A stretch of DNA of 64,000 bases, taken from NCBI RefSeq assembly GCF_035503745.1, contig NZ_DATJTC010000028.1, positions 11,488 through 75,487 on the forward strand. Direction: 5' to 3'. Source of the DNA: Dyella_B sp035503745. Its GTDB lineage: Bacteria; Pseudomonadota; Gammaproteobacteria; Xanthomonadales; Rhodanobacteraceae. The position numbers were made by a program, and so were the translations under genes. Numbering within the stretch: position 1 is the first letter of the stretch; each line of letters opens with the position of its first letter. The notes beneath the pieces were generated by a model. That model was not told where the DNA came from and made no database searches. It saw only the letters and a program-made list of their open reading frames with translations. Below are positions 17,986 through 26,895 of the stretch, one piece after another.

Positions 17986-19431
17986 ATGCAGACCCTCTTC
18001 TGGCACGACTACGAAACCTTCGGCACGGACAGCCGCCGCGACCGGCCGATCCAGTTCGCCGGTATCCGCACCAACATGGAGCTGGAAATCGTGGACGAGC
18101 CGGTGATGTTCTTCGCTCGGCCGCCGCGCGAGATGCCCCCTTCCCCGGAGTCCTGCCTGATCACCGGGATCACCCCCCAGCAGGCCGAAAGCGAGGGTAT
18201 CGGCGAAGCGGACTTCGCCGCACGCGTGCACGAGCAACTGGCCGCCCCGGGCACCTGCGGCGTAGGCTACAACTCCTTGCGCTTCGACGATGAATTCACC
18301 CGGCAGCTGCTGTATCGCAATTTCTACGAACCGTATGCACGAGAGTGGGAAAACGGCAATTCGCGCTGGGACCTGATCGACCTGGTGCGCATGTGCGCGG
18401 CGCTGCGCCCCGAGGGCATCGTGTGGCCCACGCGCGAGGACGGCATGCCCAGCTTCAAGCTGGAGCATCTGGCCCAGGCCAACCATCTGCGGCAGGAACG
18501 CGCCCACGATGCCTTGTCCGACGTGCATGCGCTGATCGACCTGGCGCGCCTGATCCGGGTGCGCCAGCCACGCTTGTGGGATTGGCATTACGGGCTGCGG
18601 CGCAAGCAGCGCGTGTTCGAGTTGCTGGACGTGGCCAACATGACGCCGCTGGTGCATGTTTCCTCGCGCTACCCCGCCAGCCGCCACTGCCTGGCGGTGA
18701 TCGTGCCGCTGGCCGTGCATCCCAGCCGCACCGGCGAAATCATCGTCTACGACCTGGCGCAGGACCCGGCGGATCTGCTCGCGCTGCCCGCCGATGAAAT
18801 CGCCGACCGCATGTTCACCACGCGCGCCGATCTACCGGAAGACATCGAGCGCATACCTTTGCGCACCATTCACGCCAACCGCTCGCCGGCGCTGGCGCCG
18901 TTGTCGGCGCTCAAGGGCGTGGACATGCAACGGCTGCAACTGGACCTCGACCGCTGCCTTGCGCATGCCGACCGCTTGCGCGCCGCCAGCGGCTTGCGCG
19001 AAAAATTGCGCGAAGTGTTTGAGCACGCCAGCAGCCCGCCGCCGCCGGAAGATCCGGAGTTGGCCTTGTACGGCGGCTTTCTGCCTGATGCGGACAAGCG
19101 ATTGCTGCGCGACGTACGCGCCACGCCACCCGACCAGCTTGCGCAGCGCCGCTTCGACTTTCGCGACACGCGCTATCCGGAGCTGCTGTTTCGCTACCGC
19201 GCGCGCAACTGGCCCCAGACACTGACCCCGGAAGAACGCGAACGCTGGGAAACCTTCCGGCTGCATCGCCTCACTCGCCCCACCGCGCTCACCGCCATGA
19301 CGCTGGCCGATTACTTCGCCCGCCTGTCCGAGCTGCGCCACGATCCGGCGCACGCAGAAAAACACCAGCTGCTCGACCGGCTGCAGGCCTGGGGCGAGCA
19401 ACTAGCCATCGAAGCCGGCATTACCGCCTGA
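17986..19431 (+). CDS. sbcB: Exodeoxyribonuclease I
   Basis: A 481-residue 3'-5' single-strand DNA exonuclease. The DEDDh exonuclease domain starts with FWHDYETFGTD (residues 5-15) and includes YNSLRFDDEFTRQLLYRNFYEPY and AHDALSDVHALIDLARLI; the SH3-like and helical C-terminal domains follow, ending with LDRLQAWGEQLA. ExoI acts in mismatch repair and suppresses recBC defects. I chose the ATG at 17986; a GTG codon precedes it directly and the long upstream frame overlaps orn. The length matches E. coli SbcB. Confidence 0.95.
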   Translation: MQTLFWHDYETFGTDSRRDRPIQFAGIRTNMELEIVDEPVMFFARPPREMPPSPESCLITGITPQQAESEGIGEADFAARVHEQLAAPGTCGVGYNSLRFDDEFTRQLLYRNFYEPYAREWENGNSRWDLIDLVRMCAALRPEGIVWPTREDGMPSFKLEHLAQANHLRQERAHDALSDVHALIDLARLIRVRQPRLWDWHYGLRRKQRVFELLDVANMTPLVHVSSRYPASRHCLAVIVPLAVHPSRTGEIIVYDLAQDPADLLALPADEIADRMFTTRADLPEDIERIPLRTIHANRSPALAPLSALKGVDMQRLQLDLDRCLAHADRLRAASGLREKLREVFEHASSPPPPEDPELALYGGFLPDADKRLLRDVRATPPDQLAQRRFDFRDTRYPELLFRYRARNWPQTLTPEERERWETFRLHRLTRPTALTAMTLADYFARLSELRHDPAHAEKHQLLDRLQAWGEQLAIEAGITA

Positions 19432-19451
19432 TCCACGGAACCATCGACACC

Positions 19452-20138
19452 ATGCCACGCACTTATTTCACGCCCGCCACCTTCCGTTTTCTTCGCGCCT
19501 TGAATCGCAACAACAATCGCGAGTGGTTTCTTGCGCACAAAACCGATTACGAAAAAGACGTGCGCGATCCGTTCCTGCAACTGATTACCGATCTGCAGGC
19601 GCCACTGGCCAAGATCAGCAAGCATTACCGCGCCGATCCGCGCACGAACGGCGGCTCGCTATTTCGCATCTACCGCGACACGCGCTTCTCGGGCGACAAG
19701 GACCCGTACAAGCCCTGGGCCGGTGCGCGCTTCTTTCACGAACGCCGGCATGAAATTCCCGCACCTTCCTTTTACCTGCATGTGCAGCCGGGCGATTGCT
19801 TCGTCGGCGGCGGCATGTGGCATCCGCAAGCCGATGCCTTGAAGCGGATTCGCGCTTTCATCGCCGACAATCCGGCTGCGTGGAAGCGCGCCACGCAAAG
19901 CAAGGCGTTCCGCGATCATTTCGAGTTCTGGGGCGAATCGCTGACACGGCCACCGCGCGGGTTCGATCCGGAGCACGAGCTGATCGAGGATTTGAAGCGC
20001 AAGGATTTCGCGGCGGGCGAAGCGTTTGAGGAGGCCATGGCGTGCTCGGCGGAGCTGTTGCCGCATGTAGTGGAGCGCTTCAAGCGGGTGGCGCCGATGA
20101 TCGATTACCTGTGTGCTTCACAGGAGTTGGATTTTTAG
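19452..20138 (+). CDS. DUF2461 / TIGR02453-family protein
   Basis: A 228-residue protein of the DUF2461 family: YFTPATFRFLRALNRNNNREWF at the start, RDTRFSGDKDPYKPWAGARF near 75, and a GMWHPQADALKRIR block. The fold and role are unknown, but it is widespread and single-copy in bacteria. It follows sbcB by 20 bp on the same strand, probably in one transcript, and ends at a shared terminator with lysS. Confidence 0.88.
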   Translation: MPRTYFTPATFRFLRALNRNNNREWFLAHKTDYEKDVRDPFLQLITDLQAPLAKISKHYRADPRTNGGSLFRIYRDTRFSGDKDPYKPWAGARFFHERRHEIPAPSFYLHVQPGDCFVGGGMWHPQADALKRIRAFIADNPAAWKRATQSKAFRDHFEFWGESLTRPPRGFDPEHELIEDLKRKDFAAGEAFEEAMACSAELLPHVVERFKRVAPMIDYLCASQELDF

Positions 20139-20205
20139 GATCGCCGCCGAATACAGGCCACCGCGGGAATGACGGCCGAGGGACACAAGCGCTTTCGTTT
20201 GGCAT

Positions 20206-20231
20206 AAAAAAGCCCGCTTTCGCGGGCTTTT
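20206..20231. terminator. Bidirectional terminator between DUF2461 gene and lysS
   Basis: AAAAAGCCCGC ... GCGGGCTTTT forms a stem with a small TTTC loop and A/T tracts on both sides, between convergent genes. Confidence 0.85.
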
Positions 20232-20238
20232 CTCAACC

Positions 20239-21744
20239 TCAGGCTTCCGGCCGCATGTACGGAAACAACAACACATCGCGTATCGACGACGAACCGGTCA
20301 ACAACATCACCAGTCGATCGATGCCGATACCCAGGCCGCCGGTCGGCGGCAAGCCCACTTCCAGGGCACGGATATAGTCCGCGTCGAAGTGCATTGCCTC
20401 GTCGTCGCCCGAATCCTTGGCATCCACCTGCGCCTGGAAACGCGCGGCCTGGTCTTCCGGATCGTTCAATTCGGAGAAGCCGTTGGCGATCTCCTTGCCG
20501 TTGATGAACAGCTCGAAGCGATCGGTGATGCCCTTGTCGACATCGTTCTCGCGCGCCAGCGGCGACACCTCCACCGGATGGTCGATGATGAAGGTGGGCT
20601 GCACCAGCGTGTGCTCGACCGTTTTCTCGAAGATTTCCAGTAGCAGCTTGCCCCAGCCGTAACCCGGCTTGACCTGCACGCCCAGCCGCTTGGCATGGGC
20701 AGCCATCGCGTCGCGGTCACGCAGTTCCTCGCGCTTGATCTCGGGGTTGAGCTCAAGCACGGCATCTTCCATGCGCCAGCGGCGGAACGCGGGACCCACA
20801 TCGATATCGGCGCCTTCCCAGCTGAGCTGAGTGGTGCCCAGCACCACTTGCGCCGTGTCGCGGATCACGGACTCGGTGAGGTCCATGATCTCGTGATACG
20901 TGGCGTAGGCCTGGTACAGCTCCAGCATGGTGAACTCGGGGTTGTGCCGGGTGGACACGCCCTCGTTGCGGAAATTGCGGTTGATCTCGTACACGCGATC
21001 GAAGCCGCCCACGACCAGGCGCTTCAAATACAGCTCCGGCGCCACGCGCAGGAACAGGTCGATGTCCAGCGCGTTGTGATGGGTAATGAACGGTCGCGCC
21101 GTGGCGCCGCCGGGGATGATATGCATCATCGGCGTTTCCACTTCCATGAAACGGCGCGGCTCCGCTTCCAGCCATTGGCGCATGTAGCCGATGATCTTCG
21201 AGCGCAGCGCGAAAGTGCGGCGCGCTTCCTCGGTGACGATCAAATCGACGTAACGCTGGCGATAGCGCTGCTCCACGTCGGCCAGGCCATGCCACTTGTC
21301 GGGCAGCGGGCGCAGGCTCTTGGTCAGCAGGCGCAAGGCATGCACCTTTACCGACAGCTCGCCGGTCTTGGTGCGCATCAGCACGCCTTCGGCGCCGACG
21401 ATGTCGCCCACATCCCAGCCCTTGAAGGCCTTGTAGGTATCCTCGCCGACCGTGCCCTGGTGGATGAACAGCTGGATACGCCCGCTGAAATCCTGCATCT
21501 GCACGAACGCTACCTTGCCCTGGTCGCGCTTGAGCATGATGCGGCCGGCCACTTTCACATGGCGCCCCAGCGCTTCGATGGCTTCGGCGGTATGCGCATC
21601 CTTGTCAGCGAATTCCGCCTGCAGGTCGCCGGCGAAAGCATCGACCTTGAAGTCGTTCGGAAAGGCGATGCCGGTGTCGCGCAGCGCGCGCAGCTTTTCG
21701 CGGCGTTCGGCAATCAGCTTGTTTTCGTCGGTGGTTTCAGTCAT
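20239..21744 (-). CDS. lysS: Lysyl-tRNA synthetase, class II
   Basis: A 501-residue enzyme charging tRNA-Lys. The N-terminal OB-fold anticodon-binding domain (VKVAGRIMLKRDQGKVAFVQMQD) is followed by the class II core: motif 2 YEINRNFRNEGVSTRHNPEFTML is visible near residue 255, and motif 3 GLGIGIDRLVMLLTG near the C-terminus. It lies downstream of prfB in the same direction, the order found in E. coli and many relatives, but with a small exported-protein gene inserted between. Confidence 0.97.
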   Translation of the reverse strand: MTETTDENKLIAERREKLRALRDTGIAFPNDFKVDAFAGDLQAEFADKDAHTAEAIEALGRHVKVAGRIMLKRDQGKVAFVQMQDFSGRIQLFIHQGTVGEDTYKAFKGWDVGDIVGAEGVLMRTKTGELSVKVHALRLLTKSLRPLPDKWHGLADVEQRYRQRYVDLIVTEEARRTFALRSKIIGYMRQWLEAEPRRFMEVETPMMHIIPGGATARPFITHHNALDIDLFLRVAPELYLKRLVVGGFDRVYEINRNFRNEGVSTRHNPEFTMLELYQAYATYHEIMDLTESVIRDTAQVVLGTTQLSWEGADIDVGPAFRRWRMEDAVLELNPEIKREELRDRDAMAAHAKRLGVQVKPGYGWGKLLLEIFEKTVEHTLVQPTFIIDHPVEVSPLARENDVDKGITDRFELFINGKEIANGFSELNDPEDQAARFQAQVDAKDSGDDEAMHFDADYIRALEVGLPPTGGLGIGIDRLVMLLTGSSSIRDVLLFPYMRPEA

Positions 21745-21851
21745 GGATGGTCCGTGTTGTCCCGACGCCCGCGCGGGGCGCCGAATGCTTCTTTAATGTG
21801 TCGATGGCTACACCAGCGCAGCGCGGCTTGCTTGCGATAACCAACGTGCCG

Positions 21852-22178
21852 TCAGTGGCTTTTGTGAAACACCTGCTTGACCGCATGCGTAGTCGCGTTC
21901 CAGCCCTCGCGCGCGCCATGCGCAATGCCGTGGCCTACATCCGCCGCGCCGTGCCCGATCGACTTTGCCACATGGGCCGTTCCGTGGCCGACGGTCCTGG
22001 CTGCCTGCGCGGTGCCGTGGCCGATGTCGCGTGCTCCGTTGCCGATCCCGTGGCCGACGGTTTTCGCATCCTGCTTCATGTCCTGGCCGAAGCCCCCAGG
22101 CGCGGCGCTCGCCGTGCGCGCCGACAACGCCAGCAGCGCACAGGCTAGCAGCATGCCGGCGGCCTTCGCACCGGTCAT
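21852..22178 (-). CDS. Exported protein with GHG-containing 11-residue repeats
   Basis: A 108-residue protein. Residues 1-25 are a clear signal peptide (GMLLACALLALSARTASA-AP). The mature part is built of repeats of about 11 residues with the pattern [KR]-x-[VI]-G-H-G-x4-A: KTVGHGIGNGA, RDIGHGTAQAA, RTVGHGTAHVA, then KSIGHGAA and DVGHGIAHGA, and degenerate copies to the end. GHG occurs five times. The period suggests a continuous amphipathic helix with a His-lined face, possibly membrane- or metal-binding. No named family is recognised. It lies between prfB and lysS on the same strand. Confidence 0.75.
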   Translation of the reverse strand: MTGAKAAGMLLACALLALSARTASAAPGGFGQDMKQDAKTVGHGIGNGARDIGHGTAQAARTVGHGTAHVAKSIGHGAADVGHGIAHGAREGWNATTHAVKQVFHKSH

Positions 22179-22217
22179 GCAGCGGCTCCGCGGGCATCGA
22201 TCAGGCGCATCGGTCCA

Positions 22218-23343
22218 TCATGCGTCGACGCGCTTGGCGCCGGCGTCCAGGCCGGATTTGAGGCTGGCTTCGACGAACTCGTCCAGGTCGCCGTCCAGCA
22301 CTTTCTGCGTATCGGTGCGTTCGATGCCGGTGCGCAGGTCCTTGATGCGGCTCTGGTCCAGCACGTAATTGCGGATCTGGCTGCCCCAGCCGATGTCCGA
22401 TTTGGTCGCTTCCAACGCGTTTTTCTCGGCGTTGCGCTTTTGCATCTCGATTTCGTACAGCTTGGCGGCCAGCATTTTCATCGCGCGGTCGCGGTTGGCG
22501 TGCTGGCTGCGCTCGGTCTGGCAAGCCACCACCACGCCGCTGGGCATGTGCGTGATGCGCACGGCCGATTCGGTCTTGTTGACGTGCTGGCCGCCGGCGC
22601 CGGACGAGCGGTAGACGTCGGTCTTGAGGTCGGCCGGGTTGATCTCGATGTCGATGTCGTCGTCCACTTCGGGCGAGACGAATACCGAGGTGAAGCTGGT
22701 GTGGCGGCGGTTGTCCGAATCGAACGGGCTCTTGCGCACCAGGCGATGCACGCCGATTTCGGTTTTCAGCCAGCCGTAGGCGTAATCGCCTTCCACGCGG
22801 AACGTGGCGGACTTGATGCCGGCAACTTCGCCTGCGCTCACTTCCATCAACTCGGTTTTCCAGCCGCGCCACTCGCACCAGCGCAGGTACATGCGCAGCA
22901 GCATTTCGGCCCAGTCCTGCGCCTCGGTGCCGCCGGCACCGGCCTGGATGTCGACGAAGGCATTGGCCGAGTCCATCTTGCCGGAGAACATGCGCTGGAA
23001 TTCCAGCTTGCCGACCTGCCCTTCGAGCTGGCCCACGTCGGCGACGACGGATTGGACGGTGGCGTCGTCGCCATCGGCGGCGGCCATCTCCAGCAGTTCG
23101 CCGGCGTCGTCCAGACCGGCGGTGATGCGGTCGATGCCGCTGACGATGGTGTCCAGGCGGGCGCGTTCGCGGCCCAGTTCCTGTGCGCGCGGCGGATCGT
23201 CCCAGACGTTGGGGCTTTCCAGTTCGCGGCTTACTTCTTCCAGGCGCTCACGCTTGGTGGCGTAGTCAAAGATACCCCCTAAGCGATTCGATGCGGCCCT
23301 TGAGGTCCGCGATCTGCGCGAGGATCGGATTGGTTTCGATCAT
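22218..23343 (-). CDS. prfB: Peptide chain release factor 2 (programmed +1 frameshift)
   Basis: Translation starts at ATG 23343 (MIETNPILAQIADLKGRIES) and meets an in-frame TGA as codon 26 at 23268-23266; a +1 shift continues the frame as DYATKRERLEEVSREL to 22218, giving about 374 residues. The main part carries the stop-codon-reading SPF tripeptide (RKSPFDSDNRRH) and the catalytic GGQ (SSGAGGQHVNKTES). RF2 releases peptides at UGA and UAA. The frameshift lets RF2 control its own level: low RF2 gives pausing at UGA and more frameshifting. Confidence 0.97.
23262..23283 (-). promoter_or_regulatory. prfB programmed frameshift site
   Basis: The minus strand reads AGGGGG-TAT-CTT-TGA-C. The internal Shine-Dalgarno-like AGGGGG lies just 5' of the slippery CTT and the UGA stop, the same arrangement as in E. 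coli prfB. Confidence 0.95.
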
Positions 23344-23597
23344 GAGGTGGAGCCTGAAGGTGGTGCGCCATGGCGGCGCGAATCAATAGTTTATGGTAAC
23401 AAATCCGCCGCTGGGGGCCTAGGCGATGGCACCGGAGCCTGATCCGCACAGGCAGCCGCGCCCACCGCCGCGCGCCCTTCCCGCATCGATTGGCCATAGC
23501 CTGGCACTGCAAGCGATCTTATTGCACACCCCCTATCGCCTACCTACACTCCGCCCCGGCACTGACGCAAACCTTATGCGCTACAAGGAGCTGTTCC

Positions 23598-24908
23598 GTG
23601 AAATTCCCATTCGCGACTTCGGCTGTTTTGTTCGCTGCCTTCATCGCCTGTGCCGCCTCGGCGCAATCGTCGATCACGGACGGGAGCGGTACCGGCGCTG
23701 TCTCCAGTGACACTATCAAGACCATCGTCACCGCGGTCGCCAAGGCCGACCTCGGGACGCTGGACGCGTTGCGCCAATCCTCCACCGACGACGCCACGCG
23801 ACGGCTGGCGGCCATGGCCGCGGAACGCATCCAGGGCGACTTCGACAAATCGAGCGCGGACGCAGCGGTCTGCGCGAGAACGTACTTCGACAGCGCCGTG
23901 CAGACGGCCCTGTTCTGCGCGCGCTTTCGCATCGGCAACCTGCGCCTGGCCGGCCGGGAAAGCGACGCGGACCAGGCCGACCAGGACATGGTCAAGCGCT
24001 TCCAATCCAAACTGCCGGCGCAGCAGGCGCAAAACATCCAGAACGCCGCCTCGGCCTACGATGCCTTGCCGGTGCTCAGCGTGCAGCGCCCCGGTAACGG
24101 CTTTCGCATTCCCTTGCTCTACGCCGAGCACCTTGAACGCAACGGCGGCATCACCGAAACCAGCAAGCGCGACATCGCGGTAACCGCCAACGGGCAAACC
24201 GTAAACATGCGCTTCGCCACCGGCCCGGCTTATCTGCAACTGGATGAAGACACCGCCAGAAAACTGGGCGTGCGTATCCTCGATGCGCACGTCGCGGCCA
24301 GGACTGCGTTCAACGATAAGATCACGGCGCAGACCGGCGTGCTGGACAAGCTGAGCTTCGATGGCGTTACGGTAGAAAACGCTCCGGTCGTGGTCGTGCC
24401 CAGGACCGTGCCGACCATCGGCATCGGCATCATCAAATACCTGGGCGCGATGCGTATTACCAAGGACGCCATCATGGTCTACGGCCCCAACGATCCGCGC
24501 CCGGCCGGCAGCGATCCGATCCTGATCGGTAGCCGTATCAATGGCGGCAACATGCACATCGTTACCTCGCTGACGATCAACGGCGCGGCACACCTTACCG
24601 TGATCAACACCGCCGACCCGTTCTACCTTACCGGCAGCAAGGGCGCGATGGCGGATCTGGACACGCGCTTCGCCGGGCAATTGCAGCGGCGCAGCGCGAG
24701 CAACGTGAGGCACGGCGAAACGATCGACCGCACCCTGGCCGACGTGTTGATAGGCGGCCAGCCGATGCGGATGAAATTTGGCGTGCTTGCCGACGAGAAC
24801 TCGCCCTGGAACTACCAGCTCGGGCGCAGCGCACTGCAGGATATGGACATCTATCTGGACTTCCAGCATCGCCGCCTGGCGCTGATCCCGCGCAGCGACA
24901 TCCGCTGA
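23598..24908 (+). CDS. Exported retropepsin-like protein with degenerate catalytic motifs
   Basis: A 436-residue protein starting at GTG 23598, fixed by AAGGAG 7 bp upstream. Residues 1-22 are a signal peptide (FATSAVLFAAFIACAASA). Residues 40-165 are helical. The rest looks like two retropepsin-type beta domains: ANGQTVNMRFATGPAYLQLDEDTARKLG, and later INGAAHLTVINTADPFYLTG, each where an active pepsin-like domain would read D-[TS]-G. The catalytic Asp is replaced (FATG, INTA). It also has an ending typical of such proteins (LGRSALQDMDIYLDFQHRRLAL). It is therefore probably a periplasmic binding or pseudoprotease protein. Other explanation: misalignment of the motif by me. Gene neighbours give no pathway hint. 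Confidence 0.65.
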   Translation: MKFPFATSAVLFAAFIACAASAQSSITDGSGTGAVSSDTIKTIVTAVAKADLGTLDALRQSSTDDATRRLAAMAAERIQGDFDKSSADAAVCARTYFDSAVQTALFCARFRIGNLRLAGRESDADQADQDMVKRFQSKLPAQQAQNIQNAASAYDALPVLSVQRPGNGFRIPLLYAEHLERNGGITETSKRDIAVTANGQTVNMRFATGPAYLQLDEDTARKLGVRILDAHVAARTAFNDKITAQTGVLDKLSFDGVTVENAPVVVVPRTVPTIGIGIIKYLGAMRITKDAIMVYGPNDPRPAGSDPILIGSRINGGNMHIVTSLTINGAAHLTVINTADPFYLTGSKGAMADLDTRFAGQLQRRSASNVRHGETIDRTLADVLIGGQPMRMKFGVLADENSPWNYQLGRSALQDMDIYLDFQHRRLALIPRSDIR

Positions 24909-24963
24909 CGCACCAGGAGAGCCGGCCGCGCGGTGCAGCCAGCTCCCCTTGCAGAAACACCCC

Positions 24964-26640
24964 TCACACGGTTGCCTGCAGGGCGTGCGCGTGCACATCG
25001 CGGACAGCACGCCCGGAAGGATCGGCCATGGCCGCGAATGCGGGATCCCACGCCAGGGCCGCGGGCGAGGAGCAGGCAATCGACTTGCCGCCGGGCACCG
25101 TCGCGGCGCAGGCTTCGCCCGGAAAGTATTTTTCGAAGATGCGGCGATACAGGTAGGCCTCCTTGGTGGCCGGCGTGTTGAACGGATAACGTGATACCGC
25201 CGCCGCAAACTCGCGGTCGCTGATGGCCTGTTCGGCATGCGCTTTCAGTCCGTCGATCCAGCCATAGCCGACGCCATCGCTGAACTGCTCTTTCTGCCGC
25301 CACAGGATCGCTTCGGGCAACGCACCCTGGAAGGCTTCGCGCAGCACCGCTTTCTCGATGCGGCCCTTGCCGGCCATCTTATGCGTGGCATCCATGCTCA
25401 TCGCCACTTCCAAGAAGTGCAGATCCAGGAACGGCACGCGCGCTTCCACACCCCAGGCCATCATCGATTTGTTGGCGCGCAGGCAGTCGTAGCTGTGCAG
25501 CGCATCGATCTTGAGTACGGTTTCTTCATGGAAGGCTTCGGCGGAGGGCGCCTTGTGGAAGTACAGATAGCCGCCGAAAATCTCATCCGAGCCCTCGCCC
25601 GAGAGCACCATCTTCACACCCATCGCCTTGATCCGACGTGCGAGCAGATACATCGGCGTGGAAGCGCGGATGGTGGTGACGTCGTAGGTTTCGATGTGCC
25701 GGATCACTTCCGGCAACGCATCCAGCCCTTCCCAGAAGGTGTAGACGAAGCCGTGATGCACGGTTCCCAGCGCATCGGCCACTACTTTCGCCGCCGCCAG
25801 ATCGGGCGAACCGGCAAGGCCGATGGCGAAGGAATGCAGGCGCGGCCACCAGGCTTCGCTGCGGTCGTCATCCTCGATGCGCTCGCGTGCATAGCGTGCG
25901 GCGCACGCGGCCACCAGCGAGGAATCCAGGCCGCCGGACAGCAGCACACCGTACGGAACGTCAGTCATCAGCTGGCGGTGCACAGCCTGTTCGAACGCCT
26001 CACGCAGTCCGCCCGGCGTAAGCGATTTATCTTTGGTCGCCGCGTAATCGCGCCATGGACGGCTGTAGTAGCGCTGCAACTGACCGGTGGCGCTATCGTA
26101 GACATGCCCCGGCGGAAACGGCGCGACATCGGCGCAAATGCCTACCAGCGCCTTCATTTCCGAGGCCACGCACAATCTGCCGTGTGCATCATGGCCCCAG
26201 TACAGCGGGCACACGCCGATGGGGTCGCGCGCGATGAGATAGCGCTGGGCATCGCCGTCCCACAACGCGAAAGCGAAAATGCCGTTGAGCTTGCCCAGAA
26301 AATCGGCGCCGTGGTCGGCGTAGAGCGCGTTGATCACTTCGCAATCGGAGCCGGTGGTGAAGTCGTAGCCGCTCTTCGCGCGCAGCTCGCGATGGTTGTA
26401 GATCTCACCGTTCACCGCCAGCGCCAGCTTGCCGTCACGCGAACGCAAAGGCTGCGCGCCGCTGGCGGGGTCTACGATGGCCAAGCGCTCGTGCACCAGG
26501 ATCACCCCGGCGTCCACGAACACCCCGCTCCAATCGGGCCCGCGATGGCGCTGGCGCTGCGACAGTTCCAGGGCCAGTAGGCGCAAGGCAGCGAGGTCGT
26601 CGCCCGGTTGCAGATCGAACATTCCGAAGATGGCGCACAT
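24964..26640 (-). CDS. asnB: Asparagine synthetase B (glutamine-hydrolysing)
   Basis: A 558-residue enzyme that makes asparagine from aspartate, ATP and glutamine. The N-terminal Ntn glutaminase domain begins MCAIFGMF, with the catalytic Cys2 exposed after Met removal, and shows RHRGPDWSG, NGEIYNHRELR and GSDCEVI. The synthetase domain carries the PP-loop VLLSGGLDSSLVAA near residue 235 and LSGEGSDEIFGGYLYFHKAP near 350. Length and sequence match class AsnB of E. coli type. The start at 26640 is fixed by the need for Cys2. Upstream is a leader with an Asn-rich peptide and terminator, suggesting attenuation by asparagine supply. Confidence 0.97.
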   Translation of the reverse strand: MCAIFGMFDLQPGDDLAALRLLALELSQRQRHRGPDWSGVFVDAGVILVHERLAIVDPASGAQPLRSRDGKLALAVNGEIYNHRELRAKSGYDFTTGSDCEVINALYADHGADFLGKLNGIFAFALWDGDAQRYLIARDPIGVCPLYWGHDAHGRLCVASEMKALVGICADVAPFPPGHVYDSATGQLQRYYSRPWRDYAATKDKSLTPGGLREAFEQAVHRQLMTDVPYGVLLSGGLDSSLVAACAARYARERIEDDDRSEAWWPRLHSFAIGLAGSPDLAAAKVVADALGTVHHGFVYTFWEGLDALPEVIRHIETYDVTTIRASTPMYLLARRIKAMGVKMVLSGEGSDEIFGGYLYFHKAPSAEAFHEETVLKIDALHSYDCLRANKSMMAWGVEARVPFLDLHFLEVAMSMDATHKMAGKGRIEKAVLREAFQGALPEAILWRQKEQFSDGVGYGWIDGLKAHAEQAISDREFAAAVSRYPFNTPATKEAYLYRRIFEKYFPGEACAATVPGGKSIACSSPAALAWDPAFAAMADPSGRAVRDVHAHALQATV

Positions 26641-26673
26641 GACACATTTCCTTTGCTTGGGTGGGTAAGGCGT

Positions 26674-26709
26674 AAAAACAAAAGGGCCCGCACTTGGCGG
26701 GCCCTTTTG
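26674..26709 (-). terminator. Attenuator terminator upstream of asnB
   Basis: A perfect 13-bp stem (26697-26709 with 26679-26691) and 5-nt loop is followed on the minus strand by a T5 run (26678-26674). It lies 33 bp before the asnB start codon and 23 bp after the leader ORF stop. A strong terminator between promoter and start codon of asnB would normally abolish expression, so it must be conditional. Confidence 0.85.
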
Positions 26710-26762
26710 CGTGTGTGTTTGGTCTCTTGCTGCTACACGCCGGCCCACCCGTGATGACGGGT
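26696..26762 (-). promoter_or_regulatory. asnB antiterminator and 1:2 hairpin segments
   Basis: On the minus strand, GGTGGGCC (26749-26742) can pair with GGCCCGCC (26703-26696), which includes most of the terminator's 5' arm, over 8 bp with one G-U pair. The same GGGT end can instead pair with ACCCG directly after the Asn codons (26762-26747, 5-bp stem, 6-nt loop). These are the 1:2, 2:3 and 3:4 alternatives of a classic attenuator. Confidence 0.75.
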
Positions 26763-26861
26763 ATTGTTATTGGCGTTGTTATTGAGGCCGTTCGCAGCCA
26801 CGCGCACCTGCGCCGGCAAGGCGGCGATCAAGGCGGGATGGCTAGTGCAGGAGGCGTTCAT
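26733..26861 (-). CDS. Asn-rich leader peptide of asnB (asnL-like)
   Basis: A 42-codon frame from ATG 26861 to TAG 26733. Near its end it encodes NGL-NNN-A-NNN-TRHHGWAGV, that is six Asn codons in seven, plus another Asn three residues before. The N-terminal part (MNASCTSHPALIAALPAQ) is ordinary, and a shorter leader could start at GTG 26807 or GTG 26801, the latter with AGG five bases upstream and 22 codons long. The ATG has only a weak ribosome site. A weak sigma-70-like box pair (TTGCGC, 17 bp, TGTAGT) ends just before the ATG, so a leaderless start is possible. A ribosome stalled on the Asn codons would cover the 1:2 hairpin and free the antiterminator. The peptide itself probably has no function. 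Confidence 0.75.
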   Translation of the reverse strand: MNASCTSHPALIAALPAQVRVAANGLNNNANNNTRHHGWAGV

Positions 26862-26895
26862 GACCCGACTACAGCACAAGGCTAGGCGGCGCGCA

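Noticed and set aside
26859..26861. Treating the Asn run as a chance trinucleotide repeat
   Set aside because: The codons are mixed AAT and AAC with an intervening GCC, not a simple repeat, and are followed by terminator and antiterminator parts in the right order and spacing.
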